Shown here piece by piece: positions 48,001-60,261 of a stretch of DNA of 64,000 nucleotides (position 1 is the stretch's first letter; each line of letters starts with the position of its first letter). The position numbers were made by a program, and so were the translations under genes. Source of the DNA: Mactromeris polynyma (lineage: Eukaryota; Mollusca; Bivalvia; Venerida; Mactridae); assembly GCA_032209605.1 (NCBI GenBank), contig JASFXZ010000020.1:7501-71500 (forward strand), written 5' to 3'. A model generated the notes under the pieces. That model ran no database searches and had not been told where the DNA came from. It saw nothing but the letters and a program-made list of their open reading frames with translations.

Positions 48001-51000
48001 TCAGACATAACATACATAGAGTTATAGCTCTTGTCTCAGACATAACATACATAGAGTTACAGTTCTTGTCTCAGACATAACATACATAGAGTTATAGTTC
48101 TTGTCTCAGACATGACATACATAGAGTTATAGTTCTTGTCTCAGACATAACATACATAGAGTTATAGTTCTTGTCTCAGACATAACATACATAGAGTTAT
48201 AGTTCTTGTCTCAGACATAACATACATAGAGTTATAGTTCTTGTCTCAGACATAACATACATAGAGTTATAGTTCTTGTCTCAGACATAACATACATAGA
48301 GTTATAGTTCTTGTCTCAGACATAACATACATAGAGTTATAGTTCTTGTCTCAGACATAACATGCATAGATATATAGTTCTTGTCTCAGACATAACATAC
48401 ACAGAGTTATAGTTCTTGTCTCGGACATAACATACATAGAGTTATTGTTCTTGTCTACCATATATTCTAATTAATTATTATTATTTTTTATGGTTTGCAA
48501 GCTACCCTGTAGACATGAAAAGGTTTTAGAATCCTTGAAAAGGGAGACAATTAGAGTAACAGTTCTTGGACACAGTAAGAAATGTTTCCTTTAACAAAGA
48601 GGAACAATGCAATTATTAATAAATATAGATTTATTTTCTTAGCCTCAGAACTCAAGCTTAATGAACTGACCATTCATACCAAACAAAATAGAAATGTTAT
48701 TGAAGGTTTAAGAGTATGACAAACTTTCATAACTTTGTCTAACAAGGGGCACAATTCAAGTAATAACAAACAAGACAGGTTGCTTTACATTTATGTCTGT
48801 TCATAAGCACAATAAAAGAAACCTATAAATACCTTGAAATTGTTCCGAGTTAGGTAGATATACACCACATACATACAACTCCTTGTCTTTCTGTAATATA
48901 CAAAACACATAAACAAAGTTAGGTAGATATACACCACATACATAAAACTCCTTGTCTTTCAGTAATATACAAAACACATAAACAAAGTTAGGTAGATATA
49001 CACCACATACATACAACTCCTTGTCTTTCAGTAATATACAAAACACATAAACAAAGTTAGGTAGATATACACCACATACATACAACTCCTTGTCTTTCTG
49101 TAATATACAAAACACATAAACAAAGTTAGGTAGATGTACACCACATACATACAACTCCTTGTATTTCTGTAATATACAAAACACATAAACAAAGTTAGGT
49201 AGATATACACCACATACATACAACTCCTTGTCGTTCAGTAATATACAAAACACATAAACAAAGTTAGGTAGATATACACCACATACATACAACTCCTTGT
49301 CTTTCTGTAATATACAAAACACATAAACAAAGTTAGGTAGATATACACCACATACATACAACTCCTTGTCGTTCAGTAATATACAAAACACATAAACAAA
49401 GTTAGGTAGATATACACCACATACATACAACTCCTTGTCGTTCAGTAATATACAAAACACATAAACAAAGTTAGGTAGATGTACGCCACATATATATACA
49501 AACTTTATAGCTCTACAGTAAACCTTCACTTAATTCGGTTAAATGATATATCAAGTTCTGACCAACAACTTCAGAAGAATTGTCTTATGTTGTTTTCTAT
49601 TGTTTCTAAATGAAACAACATCATGGTACAGTGGGCATGATTTTAAAATTTAGTTTATTTAAGTCTGCAAATTCAAATATCAATTAAGAGTTATAACCCT
49701 TTAATTGCTTATAGAAAACCATTGAACAGCCTAGTTGTAAACCACTGAATCAAAATAATCTAGAATGCGTCCATAGGACACAGCATAGGACACAGCATAG
49801 GACACAGCATAGGACACAGATGCCCCCACTTGCAGCATCCATAGGACACAGCATAGGACACAGCATAGGACACAGCATAGGACACAGCATAGGACACAGC
49901 ATAGGACACAGATGCCCCCACTTGCAGCATCCATAGGACACAGCATAGGACACAGCATAGGACACAGCATAGGACACAGCATAGGACACAGATGCCCCCA
50001 CTTGCAGCGTCCATAGGACACAGCATAGGACACAGCATAGGACACAGCATAGGACACAGCATAGGACACAGCATAGGACACAGATGCCCCCACTTGCAGC
50101 GTCCATAGGACACAGCATAGGACACAGCATAGGACACAGCATAGGACACAGCATAGGACACAGATGCCCCCACTTGCAGCGTCCATAGGACACAGCATAG
50201 GACACAGCATAGGACACAGCATAGGACACAGATGCCCCCACTTGCAGCGTCCATAGGACACAGATGCCCCCACTTGCAGCGTCCATAGGACACAGCATTG
50301 GACACAGCATAGGACACAGCATAGGACACAGATGCCCCCACTTGCAGCGTCCATAGGACACAGATGCCCCCACTTGCAGCCTTTGTCACAAAAGCTAATG
50401 CTATGTATTCTGCTCATAGTTTGTGAATGGATATCAAAATTACCAAGTGAACAACTGTGCTGATAATGGTGATAAGTCAAGGGCCATAATTTTGCACTTA
50501 CTGGGCACAGCCAAACATGAAACCCCAGATGCACAACTTCAGATGCTGGTGAACATTCCTGTAAAGTTTAATGACTCTGGCTCATATACTTTTGGAGATA
50601 TGAGTGACACAAGATTGCATACTCTGTAGGCTATATTTTAACTAAGTCAATGGCAATAACTTTGCACTTACTGGGCACAGCCAAACATGAAACCCCATGT
50701 GCACAACTTCACATGCTGGTGAACATTCTTGTAAAGTTTAATGACTCCGGCTCATATTGTTTTAGAGATATGAGTGACACAAGATTTTGTGACGGATGGA
50801 AGGACGGACCGACAGACAGACGGACAAGGGCAAATATATATGCCCCCCTTTTCAGAGTGGGGGCATAAACAACAATTAACAGAAATGACCACAATGTGAC
50901 CATACACTCATATACATACATAGGTTACACATACACTCATATACATACATAGGTAACAAGTAATTCTACAATACAGATAATAACACATACCTCAGTTATT

Positions 51001-54000
51001 GGATAGATAAACGTTGTTAATTCACTAATTAACTGTTTTTTACGTATTAATAGCTGATAATTTTCCTTAATGAATTTTTCCCTGGTCTGGTAGTAAAGTT
51101 TTCTTTTTTCTTCCAAGTGAGATATCTTCTTCGTCAATTCCTGAAACTTCATTTTCAGTTCTCCACCTAATGACAACAATATATATCTTCAAATACAAAC
51201 AATATATCACCAATGTATATGTCATCAAATACCAACAATATATATATCATCAAATACCAACAATATATATATCATCAAATACCAACAATATATATATCAT
51301 CAAATACCAACAATATATATATCATCAAATACCAACAATATATATATCATCAAATACAAACAATATATATATCATCAAATACCAACAATATATATATCAT
51401 CAAATACAAACAATATATATATCATCAAATACCAACAATATATATATCATCAAATACCAACAATATATATATCATCAAATACAAACAATATATATATCAT
51501 CAAATACCAACAATATGTATGTCATCAAATACCAACAATACATATATCATCAAATACCAACAATATATATATCATCAAATACCAACAATATATATATCAT
51601 CAAATACCAACAATATATATATCATCAAATACCAACAATATATATATCATCAAATACAAACAATATATATATCTTCAAATACCAACAATACATATATCAT
51701 CAAATACAAACAATATATATATCATCAAATACCAACAATATATATATCATCAAATATCAACAATATATATATCATCATATATCACCAATGTATATGTCAT
51801 CAAATACCAACAATACATATGTCATCAAATATCAACAATATATATATCATCAAATACAAACAATATATATATCATCATATATCAACAATATATATATATA
51901 TCTTCAAATACAAACAATATAATTATATATCTTCAAATACAAACAATATATATATCATCAAATACCAACCATATATATGTCATCAAATATCAACAATATA
52001 TATATCATCAAATATCAACAATATATATGTCATCAAATACCAACAATATAAAATATATATCATCAAATACCAACAATATATATATCATCAAATACCAACA
52101 ATATATATATCATCAAATACCAACAATATATATATCATCAAATATCAACAATATATATATCATCAAATATCAACAATATATATATCATCAAATATCAACA
52201 ATATATATATCATCAAATACCAACAATATATATATCATCAAATATCAACAATATATATATCATCAAATACCAACAATATATATATCATCAAATACCAACA
52301 ATATATATATCATCAAATATCAACAATATATATATCATCAAATATCAACAATATATATATCGTCAAATACCAACAATATATATGTCATCAAATACCAACA
52401 ATATATATATCGTCAAATACCAACAATATATATATCATCAAATACCAACAATATATATATCATCAAATATCAACAATATATATATCATCAAATATCAACA
52501 ATATATATATCATCAAATATCAACAATATATATATCATCAAATACCAACAATATATATATCATCAAATATCAACAATATATATATATCGTCAAATACCAA
52601 CAATATATATATCATCAAATACCAACAATATATATATCATCATATATCAACAATATATATATCATCAAATATCAACAATATATATATCATCAAATACCAA
52701 CAATATATATATCATCAAATACCAACAATATATATATCATCAAATATCAACAATATATATATCATCAAATATCAACAATATATATATCATCAAATATCAA
52801 CAATATATATATCATCAAATATCAACAATATATATATATCGTCAAATACCAACAATATATATATCATCAAATATCAACAATATATATATCATCATATATC
52901 AACAATATATATATCATCAAATACCAACAATATATATATCATCAAATATCAACAATATATATATCATCAAATACCAACAATATATATATCATCAAATACC
53001 AACAATATATATATCATCAAATATCAACAATATATATATCATCAAATATCAACAATATATATATATCGTCAAATACCAACAATATATATATCATCAAATA
53101 TCAACAATATATATATCATCAAATATCAACAATATATATATATCGTCAAATACCAACAATATATATATCATCAAATATCAACAATATATATATCATCAAA
53201 TACCAACAATATATATATCATCAAATATCAACAATATATATATATCGTCAAATACCAACAAAGCCAGGAATTTTAATATGGAAAGTTTGATATAAAGAAA
53301 CATAAACCTCACTTTTTTCAATCAACGTTTTGCGGCAATTTTCATGGACATCTTGCTGATGTTGTAATCTGTTCATTTGCCAGGCAAGTTCTGCCTTCAA
53401 AAGTCCAACTTTCAGTATCAAATCTTCTCTGGCCGACAGCTGTAACAGACAACAAATATCACCAGAAAGTCACAAATGTCCCAAACGTTGAGAGATCTAA
53501 ATTGTAACCTTGACCTTGTGGTTTATGTCATTAGCTATAACATTAACTTCATACAAGACATACAGCTCCCCCTACCCCTGAAGGAATGCAGAGAATAAAT
53601 GCAGGAATTATCTGCGAGTGTTTCACAAGCAGCATAAAGCCTTGTTCCATTACACAGTAGGACTGGAGTTTATAACAAGAAAAACAACAAACCTTTTTAG
53701 ATTTCTCCAATGATGAAAGCAGTTTATCTTCTATAGAAGTATGTACTCGTTTTACTGATACCTTCATCTGACTGATAGCCAACAACACTGTATGAATTCT
53801 GTAATGTATGTAGCAGAATTAAAATACACGTTTCACTGATAGTAATTAATACTCTCACAATACAGCCAGCACTATGTCAGTGGAAACAAGGGTCCTTAAC
53901 TCTACAACACTTGAATCACCCATTCACAATACAGTCAGCACTGTGTCAGTGGAAACAAGGGTCCTTAACTCTACAACACTTCAATCACCCGTTAACAATA

Positions 54001-57000
54001 CAGCCAGCACTGTGTCAGTGGAAACAAGGGTCCTTAACTCTACAACACTTGAATCACCCATTCACAATACCACCAGCACTGTGTCAGTGAAAACAAGGGT
54101 CCTTAACTCTACAACACTTGAATCACCCATTCACAATACCGCCAGCACTGTGTCAGTGGAAACAAGGGTCCTTAACTCTACAACACTTCAATCACCCATT
54201 CACAATACAGTCAGCACTGTGTCAGTGGAAACAAGGGTCCTTAACTCTACAACACTTGAATCACCCATTCACAATACAGTCAGCACTGTGTCAGTGGAAA
54301 CAAGGGTCCTTAACTCTACAACACTTCAATCACCCATTCACAATACAGTCAGCACTGTGTCAGAGGAAACAAGGGTCCTTAACTCTACAACACTTCAATC
54401 ACCCATTCACAATACAGTCAGCACTGTGTCAGTGGAAACAAGGGTCCTTAACTCTACAACACTTGAATCAACCATTCACAATACAGTCAGCACTGTGTCA
54501 GAGGAAACAAGGGTCCTTAACTCTACAACACTTCAATCACCCATTCACAATACAGTCAGCACTGTGTCAGTGGAAACAAGGGTCCTTAACTCTACAACAC
54601 TTGAATCACCCATTCACAATACAGCCAGCACTGTGTCAGTGGAAACCAGGTTCTTAACTCTACAACACTTCAATCACCCATTCACAATACAGTCAGGACT
54701 GTGTCAGTGGAAACAAGGGTCCTTAACTCTACAACACTTGAATCAACCATTCACAATACAGCCAGCACTGTGTCAGTGGAAACCAGGGTTCTTAACTCTA
54801 CAACACTTCAATCACCCATTCACAATACAGTCAGCACTGTGTCAGTGGAAACAAGGGTCCTTAACTCTACAACACTTGAATCAACCATTCACAATACAGC
54901 CAGCACTGTGTCAGTGGAAACAAGGGTCCTTCACTCTACAACACTTGAATCACCCATTCACAATACAGTCAGCACTGTGTCAGTGGAAAGAAGGATCCTT
55001 AACTCTACAACACTTCAATCACCCATTCACAATACAGCCAGCACTGTGTCAGAGGAAACAAGGGTCCTTAACTCTACAACACTTCAATCAACCATTCACA
55101 ATACAGTCAGCACTGTGTCAGAGGAAACAAGGGTCCTTAACTCTACAACACTTGAATCAACCATTCACAATACAGTCAGCACTGTGTCAGTGGAAACAAG
55201 GGTCTGTATAAAATGTTAAGCCATTATAGGAGTAATTTCCAAATATGCGATAATTGAGAAAATACCAAGAAATTTACAATATAAAGCTTTTGCAATAGTT
55301 CAGCAACAATTATAAAACACAGAGTGTTAATTGTTTATTTCATCACACAACTATGCAAATACTAAGTAGACACAATATTAACACGGGATAAATACTAAAA
55401 CATCTTTTCTTCCATTGTGATAATGGTTTTATGGTCTGCATATAAAATGTAGTTCCATCCTCTGTACAGCAACAAGGGAAGGCTAATTCCAACCTGAGCA
55501 AAACAAGTACATCTTGTACACAATAGCAAACATGTTAAATGATCTGCATAGAGAACAATACAACAGACAATATGCATGAACTAATCTTACCTATACAGAG
55601 AGTTAATATTGTATGAACCTCGTAAAGTTGTACTGGAGTCCACTAACACAGTATCTAATTCTCCATCTATACGTGTCTGTATACAAAATACAATTATACA
55701 AATACATTTTTTACATTTGCAATAAAACACAACCACATTGAAGTTAGTAAGCTGGTATAAAGGATAGCCATGGTCTAAGATTATAACACTGCACTTAGAA
55801 CCAACCAAGTTTAGAAAAAGTATCCAATCACAGATTCATAATCCAAGACCCACGTATACTCCGACAGTGGCCAGAATAAATTATATAAAATACTGACTAA
55901 ATGATCAAACCGGCTAGTGTTCCACTCCTACGAGAATGATGACTAAATGATCAAACCGGCTCATGTTCCACTCCTACGAGAATGATGGCAAGTCTCTTTA
56001 AGAGACAAAATAATTCCTTACTACAGTTTCCAAACCATGCATTCCTCACCTTTCAGTGATTCAAACAAGAAAGTATCAAATCAGTCTCATGAGACATGTG
56101 ATACTACTGATCAATATTTCTGAATGAATATATCTGCAATGCTGTAAGAGGGAAATTGGACATAAAATGGGGAAATCTATATCTTTCCAAGAGGGAAATT
56201 GGACATAAAATGGGGAAATCTATATCTTTCCAAGAGGGAAATTGGACATAAAATGGGAAAATCTATATCTTTCCAAGAGGGAAACTGGACATAAAATGGG
56301 GAAATCTATATCTTTCCAAGAGGGAAATTGGACATAAAATGGGAAAATCTATATCTTTCCAAGACGGAAATTGGACATAAAATGGGGAAATCTATATCTT
56401 TCCAAGAGGGAAATTGGACATAAAATGGGAAAATCTATATTTTTCCAAGAGGGAAATTGGACATAAAATGGGGAAATCTATATCTTTCCAAGAGGGAAAT
56501 TGGACATAAAATGGGAAAATCTATATCTTTCCAAGAGGGAAATTGGACATAAAATGGGAAAATCTATATCTTTCCAAGAGGGAAATTGGACATAAAATGG
56601 GAAAATCTATATCTTTCCAAGACGGAAATTGGACATAAAATGGGGAAATCTATATCTTTCCAAGAGGGAAATTGGACATAAAATGGGAAAATCTATATTT
56701 TTCCAAGAGGGAAATTGGACATAAAATGGGGAAATCTATATCTTTCCAAGAGGGAAATTGGACATAAAATGGGAAAATCTATATCTTTCCAAGAGGGAAA
56801 TTGGACATAAAATGGGAAAATCTATATCTTTCCAAGAGGGAAATTGGACATAAAATGGGGAAATCTATATCTTTCCAAGAGGGAAATTGGACATAAAATG
56901 GGAAAATCTATATCTTTCCAAGAGGGAAATTGGACATAAAATGGGGAAATCTATATCTTTCCAAGAGGGGAATGGAACCCAAATTTGGTCCCCAAACAAA

Positions 57001-60000
57001 ACAGTCTGGTAAAACAGAAATAACAAAACACAGCTCACCTCAGGAGCAACAAAATACTTGTCAAACATTCCAACCATCACCATGTTAGATATAGACATAC
57101 ACTTGTCTCTCTGAAGCTAAAAAGTTACATATATACTACATTATACTCATAACACTTCATTGTGATGTTATATAAATGTGTGGGGACAACAGATATAGTT
57201 TGAAAACATTATATGGACAATATGGCCAAATGCAATATACTAAGAGTTAAATCTCATGGCCTGATAACTACAGTAAGTTCTATTGCTATTTCAGGCTACC
57301 AATATTAAAATGTGTATAATCTAACAACTGTAAATGTTTAAACAGGTTTGTATTATGCTGCTCTAATAAGAAATTTGTCTGTTTAACATAAATATTTAAT
57401 GATTACCTCATATATTTGAAGTGGTTTTGCTAACTTACCTTTTCCGAGAAGTACACCAGTCCAGATAAGTGTATATGCCAATCAACCAGAACATATGGTG
57501 TGGCCTCCAGTGATCGTCCATCTTTCACCCAAACAAGCAGGTAAAAATCTTAACACACTAAGTCAAGGAATACAAGTTCAATATAAGCCAGGGTTTCTGC
57601 CATGAGAACCAGTAAAAATGTCTTACCTAAATGCCTCGCACACTGAAAACTGAACATGATATTAATCTGCATGTAACAATAATGTTCTTGTGTAGTTTAA
57701 TTAGCAAGGGTTGACAGACTGCATCCATTATAATCTTAATTTCAGTGAGTACACAAGGATACCTTTTCTCTGAATATCAATACTATCTTCAAACCTGCTA
57801 ACATCAAAACTTTGCCATGCTGGATTCTGTAATAGTAATACATTACTTCTATAGAATAATGTTCATAATCAAACAACCAAACACTGACAATAACACAGCA
57901 TAATCCTTGTACAATAAATGGCAAACACTGACAATAACACAGCATAATCCTTGTACAATAAATGGCAAACACTGACAATAACACAGCATAATCCTTGTAC
58001 AATAAATGGCAAACACTGATAATAACACAGCATAATCCTTGTACAATAAATGGCAAACACTGACAATAACACAGCATAACCCTTGTACAATAAATGGCAA
58101 ACACTGATAATAACACAGCATAATCCTTGTACAATAAATGGCAAACACTGACAATAACACAGCATAATCCTTGTACAATAAATGGCAAACACTGACAATA
58201 ACACAGCATAACCCTTGTACAATAAATGGCAAACACTGATAATAATACAGCATAATCCTTGTACAATAAATGGCAAACACTGACAATAATACAGCATAGT
58301 CCTTGTACAATAAATGGCAAACACTGACAATAATACAGCATAACCCTTGTACAATAAATGGCAAACACTGACAATAATACAGCATAATCCTTGTACAATA
58401 AATGGCAAACACTGACAATAACACAGCATAATCCTTGTACAATAAATGGCAAACACTGATAATAACACAGCATAATCCTTGTACAATAAATGGCAAACAC
58501 CGACAATAATACAGCATAATCCTTGTACAATAAATGGCAAACACTGACAATAACACAGCATAATCCTTGTACAATAAATGGCAAACACTGACAATAACAC
58601 AGCATAATCCTTGTACAATAAATGGCAAACACTGACAATAACACAGCATAATCCTTGTACAATAAATGGCAAACACTGACAATAACACAGCATAATCCTT
58701 GTACAATAAATGGCAAACACTGACAATAACACAGCATAATCCTTGTACAATAAATGGCAAACACTGATAATAATACAGCATAATCCTTGTACAATAAATG
58801 GCAAACACTGACAATAATACAGCATAATCCTTGTACAATAAATGGCAAACACTGACAATAATACAGCATAATCCTTGTACAATAAATGGCAAACACTGAC
58901 AATAATACAGCATAATCCTTGTAAAATAAATGGCAAACACTGACAATAACACAGCATAATCCTTGTACAATTAATGGCAAACACTGATAATAATACAGCA
59001 TAATCCTTGTACAATAAATGGCAAACACTGACAATAATACAGCATAATCCTTGTACAATAAATGGCAAACACTGACAATAATACAGCATAATCCTTGTAC
59101 AATAAATGGCAAACACTGACAATAATACAGCATAATCCTTGTACAATAAATGGCAAACACTGACAATAACACAGCATAACCCTTGTACAATAAATGGCAA
59201 ACACTGACAATAACACAGCATAACCCTTGTACAATAAATGGCAAACACTGACAATAATACAGCATAATCCTTGTACAATAAATGGCAAACACTGACAATA
59301 ACACAGCATAATCCTTGTACAATAAATGACAAACACTGACAATAACACAGCATAATCCTTGTACAATAAATGGCAAACACTGACAATAATACAGCATAAT
59401 CCTTGTACAATAAATGGCAAACACTGATAATAACACAGCATAATCCTTGTACAATAAATGGCAAACACTGACAATAACACAGCATTATCCTTGTAAAATA
59501 AATGGCAAACACTGATAATAACACAGCATAATCCTTGTACAATAAATGGCAAACACTGACAATAACACAGCATAATCCTTGTACAATAAATGGCAAACAC
59601 TGACAATAACACAGCATAATCCTTGTACAATAAATGGCAAACACTGACAATAACACAGCATAATCCTTGTACAATAAATGGCAAACACTGACAATAACAC
59701 AGCATAATCCTTGTACAATAAATGGCAAACACTGACAATAACACAGCATAACCCTTGTACAATAAATGGCAAACACTGACAATAACACAGCATAACCCTT
59801 GTACAATAAATGGCAAACACTGACAATAACACAGCATAACCCTTGTACAATAAATGGCAAACACTGACAATAACACAGCATAATCCTTGTACAATAAATG
59901 GCAAACACTGACAATAACACAACATAATCCTTGTACAATAAATGGCAAATATGCATGATGAAGTTACAGCAGAAGTAATCTTTCTCAACAATCTTTGATC

Positions 60001-60220
60001 TGAATTGGGAATATTCTGAAATATTTTACTGAAGTTTAAATAATGAACAATATATACTGTCATATTAAGCATATTCATCATTTTAAAAACAAAATGCAGT
60101 CATTTCTTGCAATACAAATTGCTATATATAGCAAGAACATACTAGTATAGAAAGTTTACAACTGTAGTCATAATGCTTTACTTACCAAGGATCCAGAAAT
60201 AATTTCACTTCTGTAGAATT
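44364..60220 (-). CDS. UVRAG: UVRAG, autophagy/endosomal Vps34-complex subunit (5' exons missing)
   Basis: Thirteen exons in consistent phase encode 611 residues plus stop; human UVRAG has 699, so roughly the first 80-100 residues lie beyond 64000 or in unrecognised exons. In order: end of the C2-like region (EFYRSE, SLNPAWQSFD, DFYLLVWVKDG, FVAPE), a coiled coil (SLYRIHTVLLAISQMKV through KENYQLLIRKKQLISEL) and the BARA-like C-terminal half (YVCGVYLPNSEQFQ, VALGYTCHLVEMMSQILDIP, LRYPMNH, FPLYMKGKEKFQFNYGV, LLNKNISQ, GLGTVDLRLTLPNIKS). A Ser/Asn-rich, probably disordered tail follows. These match human UVRAG closely and in order. The protein pairs with Beclin1 in Vps34 complex II. Most long introns are minisatellite-filled. 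A weak poly(A) signal complement lies at 44086-44091. Confidence 0.94.
45457..45548 (-). CDS. UVRAG: UVRAG exon: GLGTVDLRLTLPNIKS
   Basis: 92 bp between TTATTTTAG and GTAAGT. Encodes MRFNCGLGTVDLRLTLPNIK and SMLETRLGIK; human has GLGTPDLRQTLPNLK. Ends in phase 2 (split Phe). Confidence 0.93.
45790..46312 (-). repeat. 33-bp minisatellite in a UVRAG intron, about 15 copies
   Basis: + strand unit GCAGGCCATACACATGTTCT plus ATTGATTGCAGTT. It begins within about 10 bp of the donor of the FPLYMKG exon. A multiple of three, so the exon frame stays open through the array (250 codons); intron retention would add an 11-residue repeat. Confidence 0.94.
46322..46400 (-). CDS. UVRAG: UVRAG exon: FPLYMKGKEKFQFNYGV
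   Basis: 79 bp between GTTTTGCAG and GTAAGA. Encodes FPLYMKGKEKFQFNYGVFLL and NKNISQ, nearly the human LQFDYGVYLLNKNIAQ. Confidence 0.95.
46673..46741 (-). pseudogene. Partial duplicate of the LDIPLRYPMNH exon
   Basis: In the intron after the 46913-47078 exon, about 69 bp align with 46939-47007 of that exon, e.g. ATCTCAATGGAATGTC identical and GTATATGGTC shared. It still reads IPLRYPVNH then SFTDHIHN. It lacks the exon's splice borders, so it is probably a decayed exon fragment. Confidence 0.85.
46913..47078 (-). CDS. UVRAG: UVRAG exon: VALGYTCHLVEMMSQ
   Basis: 166 bp after ATAATGGCAG, ending AAAAC|GTAAGT (phase 2). Encodes QDDTMCSVALGYTCHLVEMM, then LDIPLRYPMNHNSSRSSVTD and SKLNEKDK. Core of the BARA-like domain. 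Confidence 0.93.
47275..48456 (-). repeat. 35-bp minisatellite in a UVRAG intron, about 34 copies
   Basis: + strand unit ACATACATAGAGTTATAGTT plus CTTGTCTCAGACATA, with regular ATAGTT/ATAGCT/ATATTT variants. Very homogeneous. About 380 bp of unique DNA lies between it and the next exon. Confidence 0.95.
48833..48890 (-). CDS. UVRAG: UVRAG exon: YVCGVYLPNSEQFQ
   Basis: 58 bp between TATATTACAG and GTATTT. Encodes KDKELYVCGVYLPNSEQFQ plus the first base of Gly; human has KDYFVCGVKLPNSEDFQ. The adjoining 69-bp array is built from this exon's acceptor and first 41 bases. Confidence 0.93.
48849..49495 (-). repeat. 69-bp exon-derived array carrying repeated splice acceptors
   Basis: On the - strand each unit is TTTATGTGTTTTGTATATTACAG-type intron end followed by the first 41 bp of the YVCGVYLPN exon. 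There are about nine copies upstream of the real exon. Copies with TTACAG keep an acceptor; copies with TTACTG have lost it. 69 is a multiple of three, so the frame is open throughout (KELYVCGVYLPN repeated). Confidence 0.93.
49766..50378 (-). repeat. Composite 12-bp / 29-bp array in a UVRAG intron
   Basis: Runs of three to six CATAGGACACAG units alternate with the spacer ATGCCCCCACTTGCAGC(G/A)TC. About eight to nine blocks, each differing in the number of 12-bp units. All three frames of the - strand are open. Confidence 0.93.
50470..50870 (+). repeat. Dispersed bivalve-type repeat, two head copies and terminal hairpin
   Basis: The block AACTTTGCACTTACTGGGCA ... GAGTGACACAAGATT occurs at about 50480-50615 and 50650-50787. 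The second copy continues through GGACGGACCGACAGACAGAC and ends in an inverted repeat ATGCCCCC / GGGGGCAT (50839-50866). Similar elements are, as I recall, frequent in bivalve genomes. Confidence 0.75.
50991..51166 (-). CDS. UVRAG: UVRAG exon: coiled coil 3 and IYP motif
   Basis: 176 bp after GTCATTAG, ending ACTGAG|GTATGT. Encodes GELKMKFQELTKKISHLEEK, then KENYQLLIRKKQLISEL and IYPITE. The QLxSEL..IYPI motif is diagnostic of the UVRAG/Atg14 family. Confidence 0.93.
51175..53262 (-). repeat. 25-bp minisatellite in a UVRAG intron, about 83 copies
   Basis: Unit AAATACCAACAATATATATA plus TCATC, with TACC/TATC and CATC/CGTC variants. It starts about 10 bp before the acceptor of the KENYQLL exon. 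25 is not a multiple of three, but three successive units (75 bp) contain no stop in any + frame, giving a 687-codon frame that I regard as spurious. Confidence 0.95.
53313..53439 (-). CDS. UVRAG: UVRAG exon: coiled coil 2
   Basis: 127 bp after CTGTTACAG. The donor chosen is AAAAAA|GTGAGG, because only this one keeps phase with the next exon (split Ser); the GAG|GTTTAT five bases further does not. Encodes LSAREDLILKVGLLKAELAW and a continuing amphipathic helix. Confidence 0.85.
53693..53798 (-). CDS. UVRAG: UVRAG exon: coiled coil 1
   Basis: 106 bp after ACATTACAG, ending AAAAAG|GTTTGT. Encodes IHTVLLAISQMKVSVKRV and HTSIEDKLLSSLEKSKK; heptad hydrophobics are visible. Matches the human LHRAQCAIKQTQVTV segment. 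Confidence 0.9.
53862..55210 (-). repeat. 69-bp minisatellite in a UVRAG intron, about 19 copies
   Basis: + strand unit AATACAGTCAGCACTGTGTC, AGTGGAAACAAGGGTCCTTA, ACTCTACAACACTTGAATCA, CCCATTCAC. Open in two + frames because 69 is a multiple of three. Unrelated in sequence to the other 69-bp array. Confidence 0.95.
55591..55676 (-). CDS. UVRAG: UVRAG exon: start of coiled-coil region
   Basis: 86 bp between TATACAG and GTAAGA. Encodes TRIDGELDTVLVDSSTTL and RGSYNINSLY; the final Arg codon is split with the next exon (SLYR|IH). Confidence 0.9.
55895..55985. repeat. ~45-bp direct duplication
   Basis: AATGATCAAACCGGCT(A/C) and TGTTCCACTCCTACGAGAAT occur twice in tandem in a UVRAG intron. Confidence 0.85.
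56149..56970 (-). repeat. 43-bp minisatellite in a UVRAG intron, about 19 copies
   Basis: + strand unit AAGAGGGAAATTGGACATAA plus AATGGG(G/A)AAATCTATATCTTTCC. G/A variants alternate and multi-unit blocks repeat (e.g. about 56345-56560 and 56605-56820). Ends about 70 bp downstream of the FVAPE exon donor. Confidence 0.95.
57039..57116 (-). CDS. UVRAG: UVRAG exon: end of C2-like region
   Basis: 78 bp (26 codons) after TTTTTAG, ending CCTGAG|GTGAGC. Encodes LQRDKCMSISNMVMVGMF and DKYFVAPE, corresponding to the human stretch ending GAPFE. Confidence 0.85.
57439..57548 (-). CDS. UVRAG: UVRAG exon: DFYLLVWVKDG segment
   Basis: 110 bp after GTTAAG, ending AAAAG|GTAAGT. Encodes FYLLVWVKDGRSLEATPY and then VLVDWHIHLSGLVYFSEK, the central strands of the C2-like domain. 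The acceptor lacks a strong pyrimidine tract. Confidence 0.85.
57763..57826 (-). CDS. UVRAG: UVRAG exon: NPAWQSFD segment
   Basis: 64 bp between ATTACAG and GTATCC. Encodes NPAWQSFDVSRFEDSIDIQRK, trimmed at a split Asp codon that is completed by the exon at 57548. Aligns with the human stretch beginning NPTWRSLDF. Confidence 0.88.
57879..59948 (-). repeat. 44-bp minisatellite in a UVRAG intron, about 47 copies
   Basis: + strand unit GCAAACACTGACAATAACAC plus AGCATAATCCTTGTACAATAAATG. Three units (132 bp) contain no stop on the - strand, so up to 695 codons appear open in rotating frames (CHLLYKDYAVLLSVFAIYCT); this is a periodicity effect. Confidence 0.95.
60186..60220 (-). CDS. UVRAG: UVRAG exon: EFYRSE segment of C2-like region
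   Basis: 35 bp after TCTGTTTTAG, ending CCTTG|GTAAG. Encodes (E)FYRSEIISGSL; the first codon is split G|AA, so the preceding exon must end in phase 1. First exon recognisable in the window. Confidence 0.85.
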
Positions 60221-60261
60221 CTAAAACAGAGTAAAAAACAAATAGTGAATATTGTCTACTC

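Noticed and set aside
51170..53295. 687-codon frame (NIYIIKYQQ repeats)
   Set aside because: It lies antisense in a UVRAG intron, and 3 x 25 bp without stops explains it.
57627..57666. 40-bp segment between UVRAG exons with AG/GT borders
   Set aside because: Including it brings in a stop; direct joining of 57763 to 57548 restores Asp and matches UVRAG.
57742..59956. 695-codon frame (CHLLYKDYAVLLSVFAIYCT repeats)
   Set aside because: It is produced by the 44-bp intronic minisatellite; the hydrophobic look is a by-product of TA-rich repeats.
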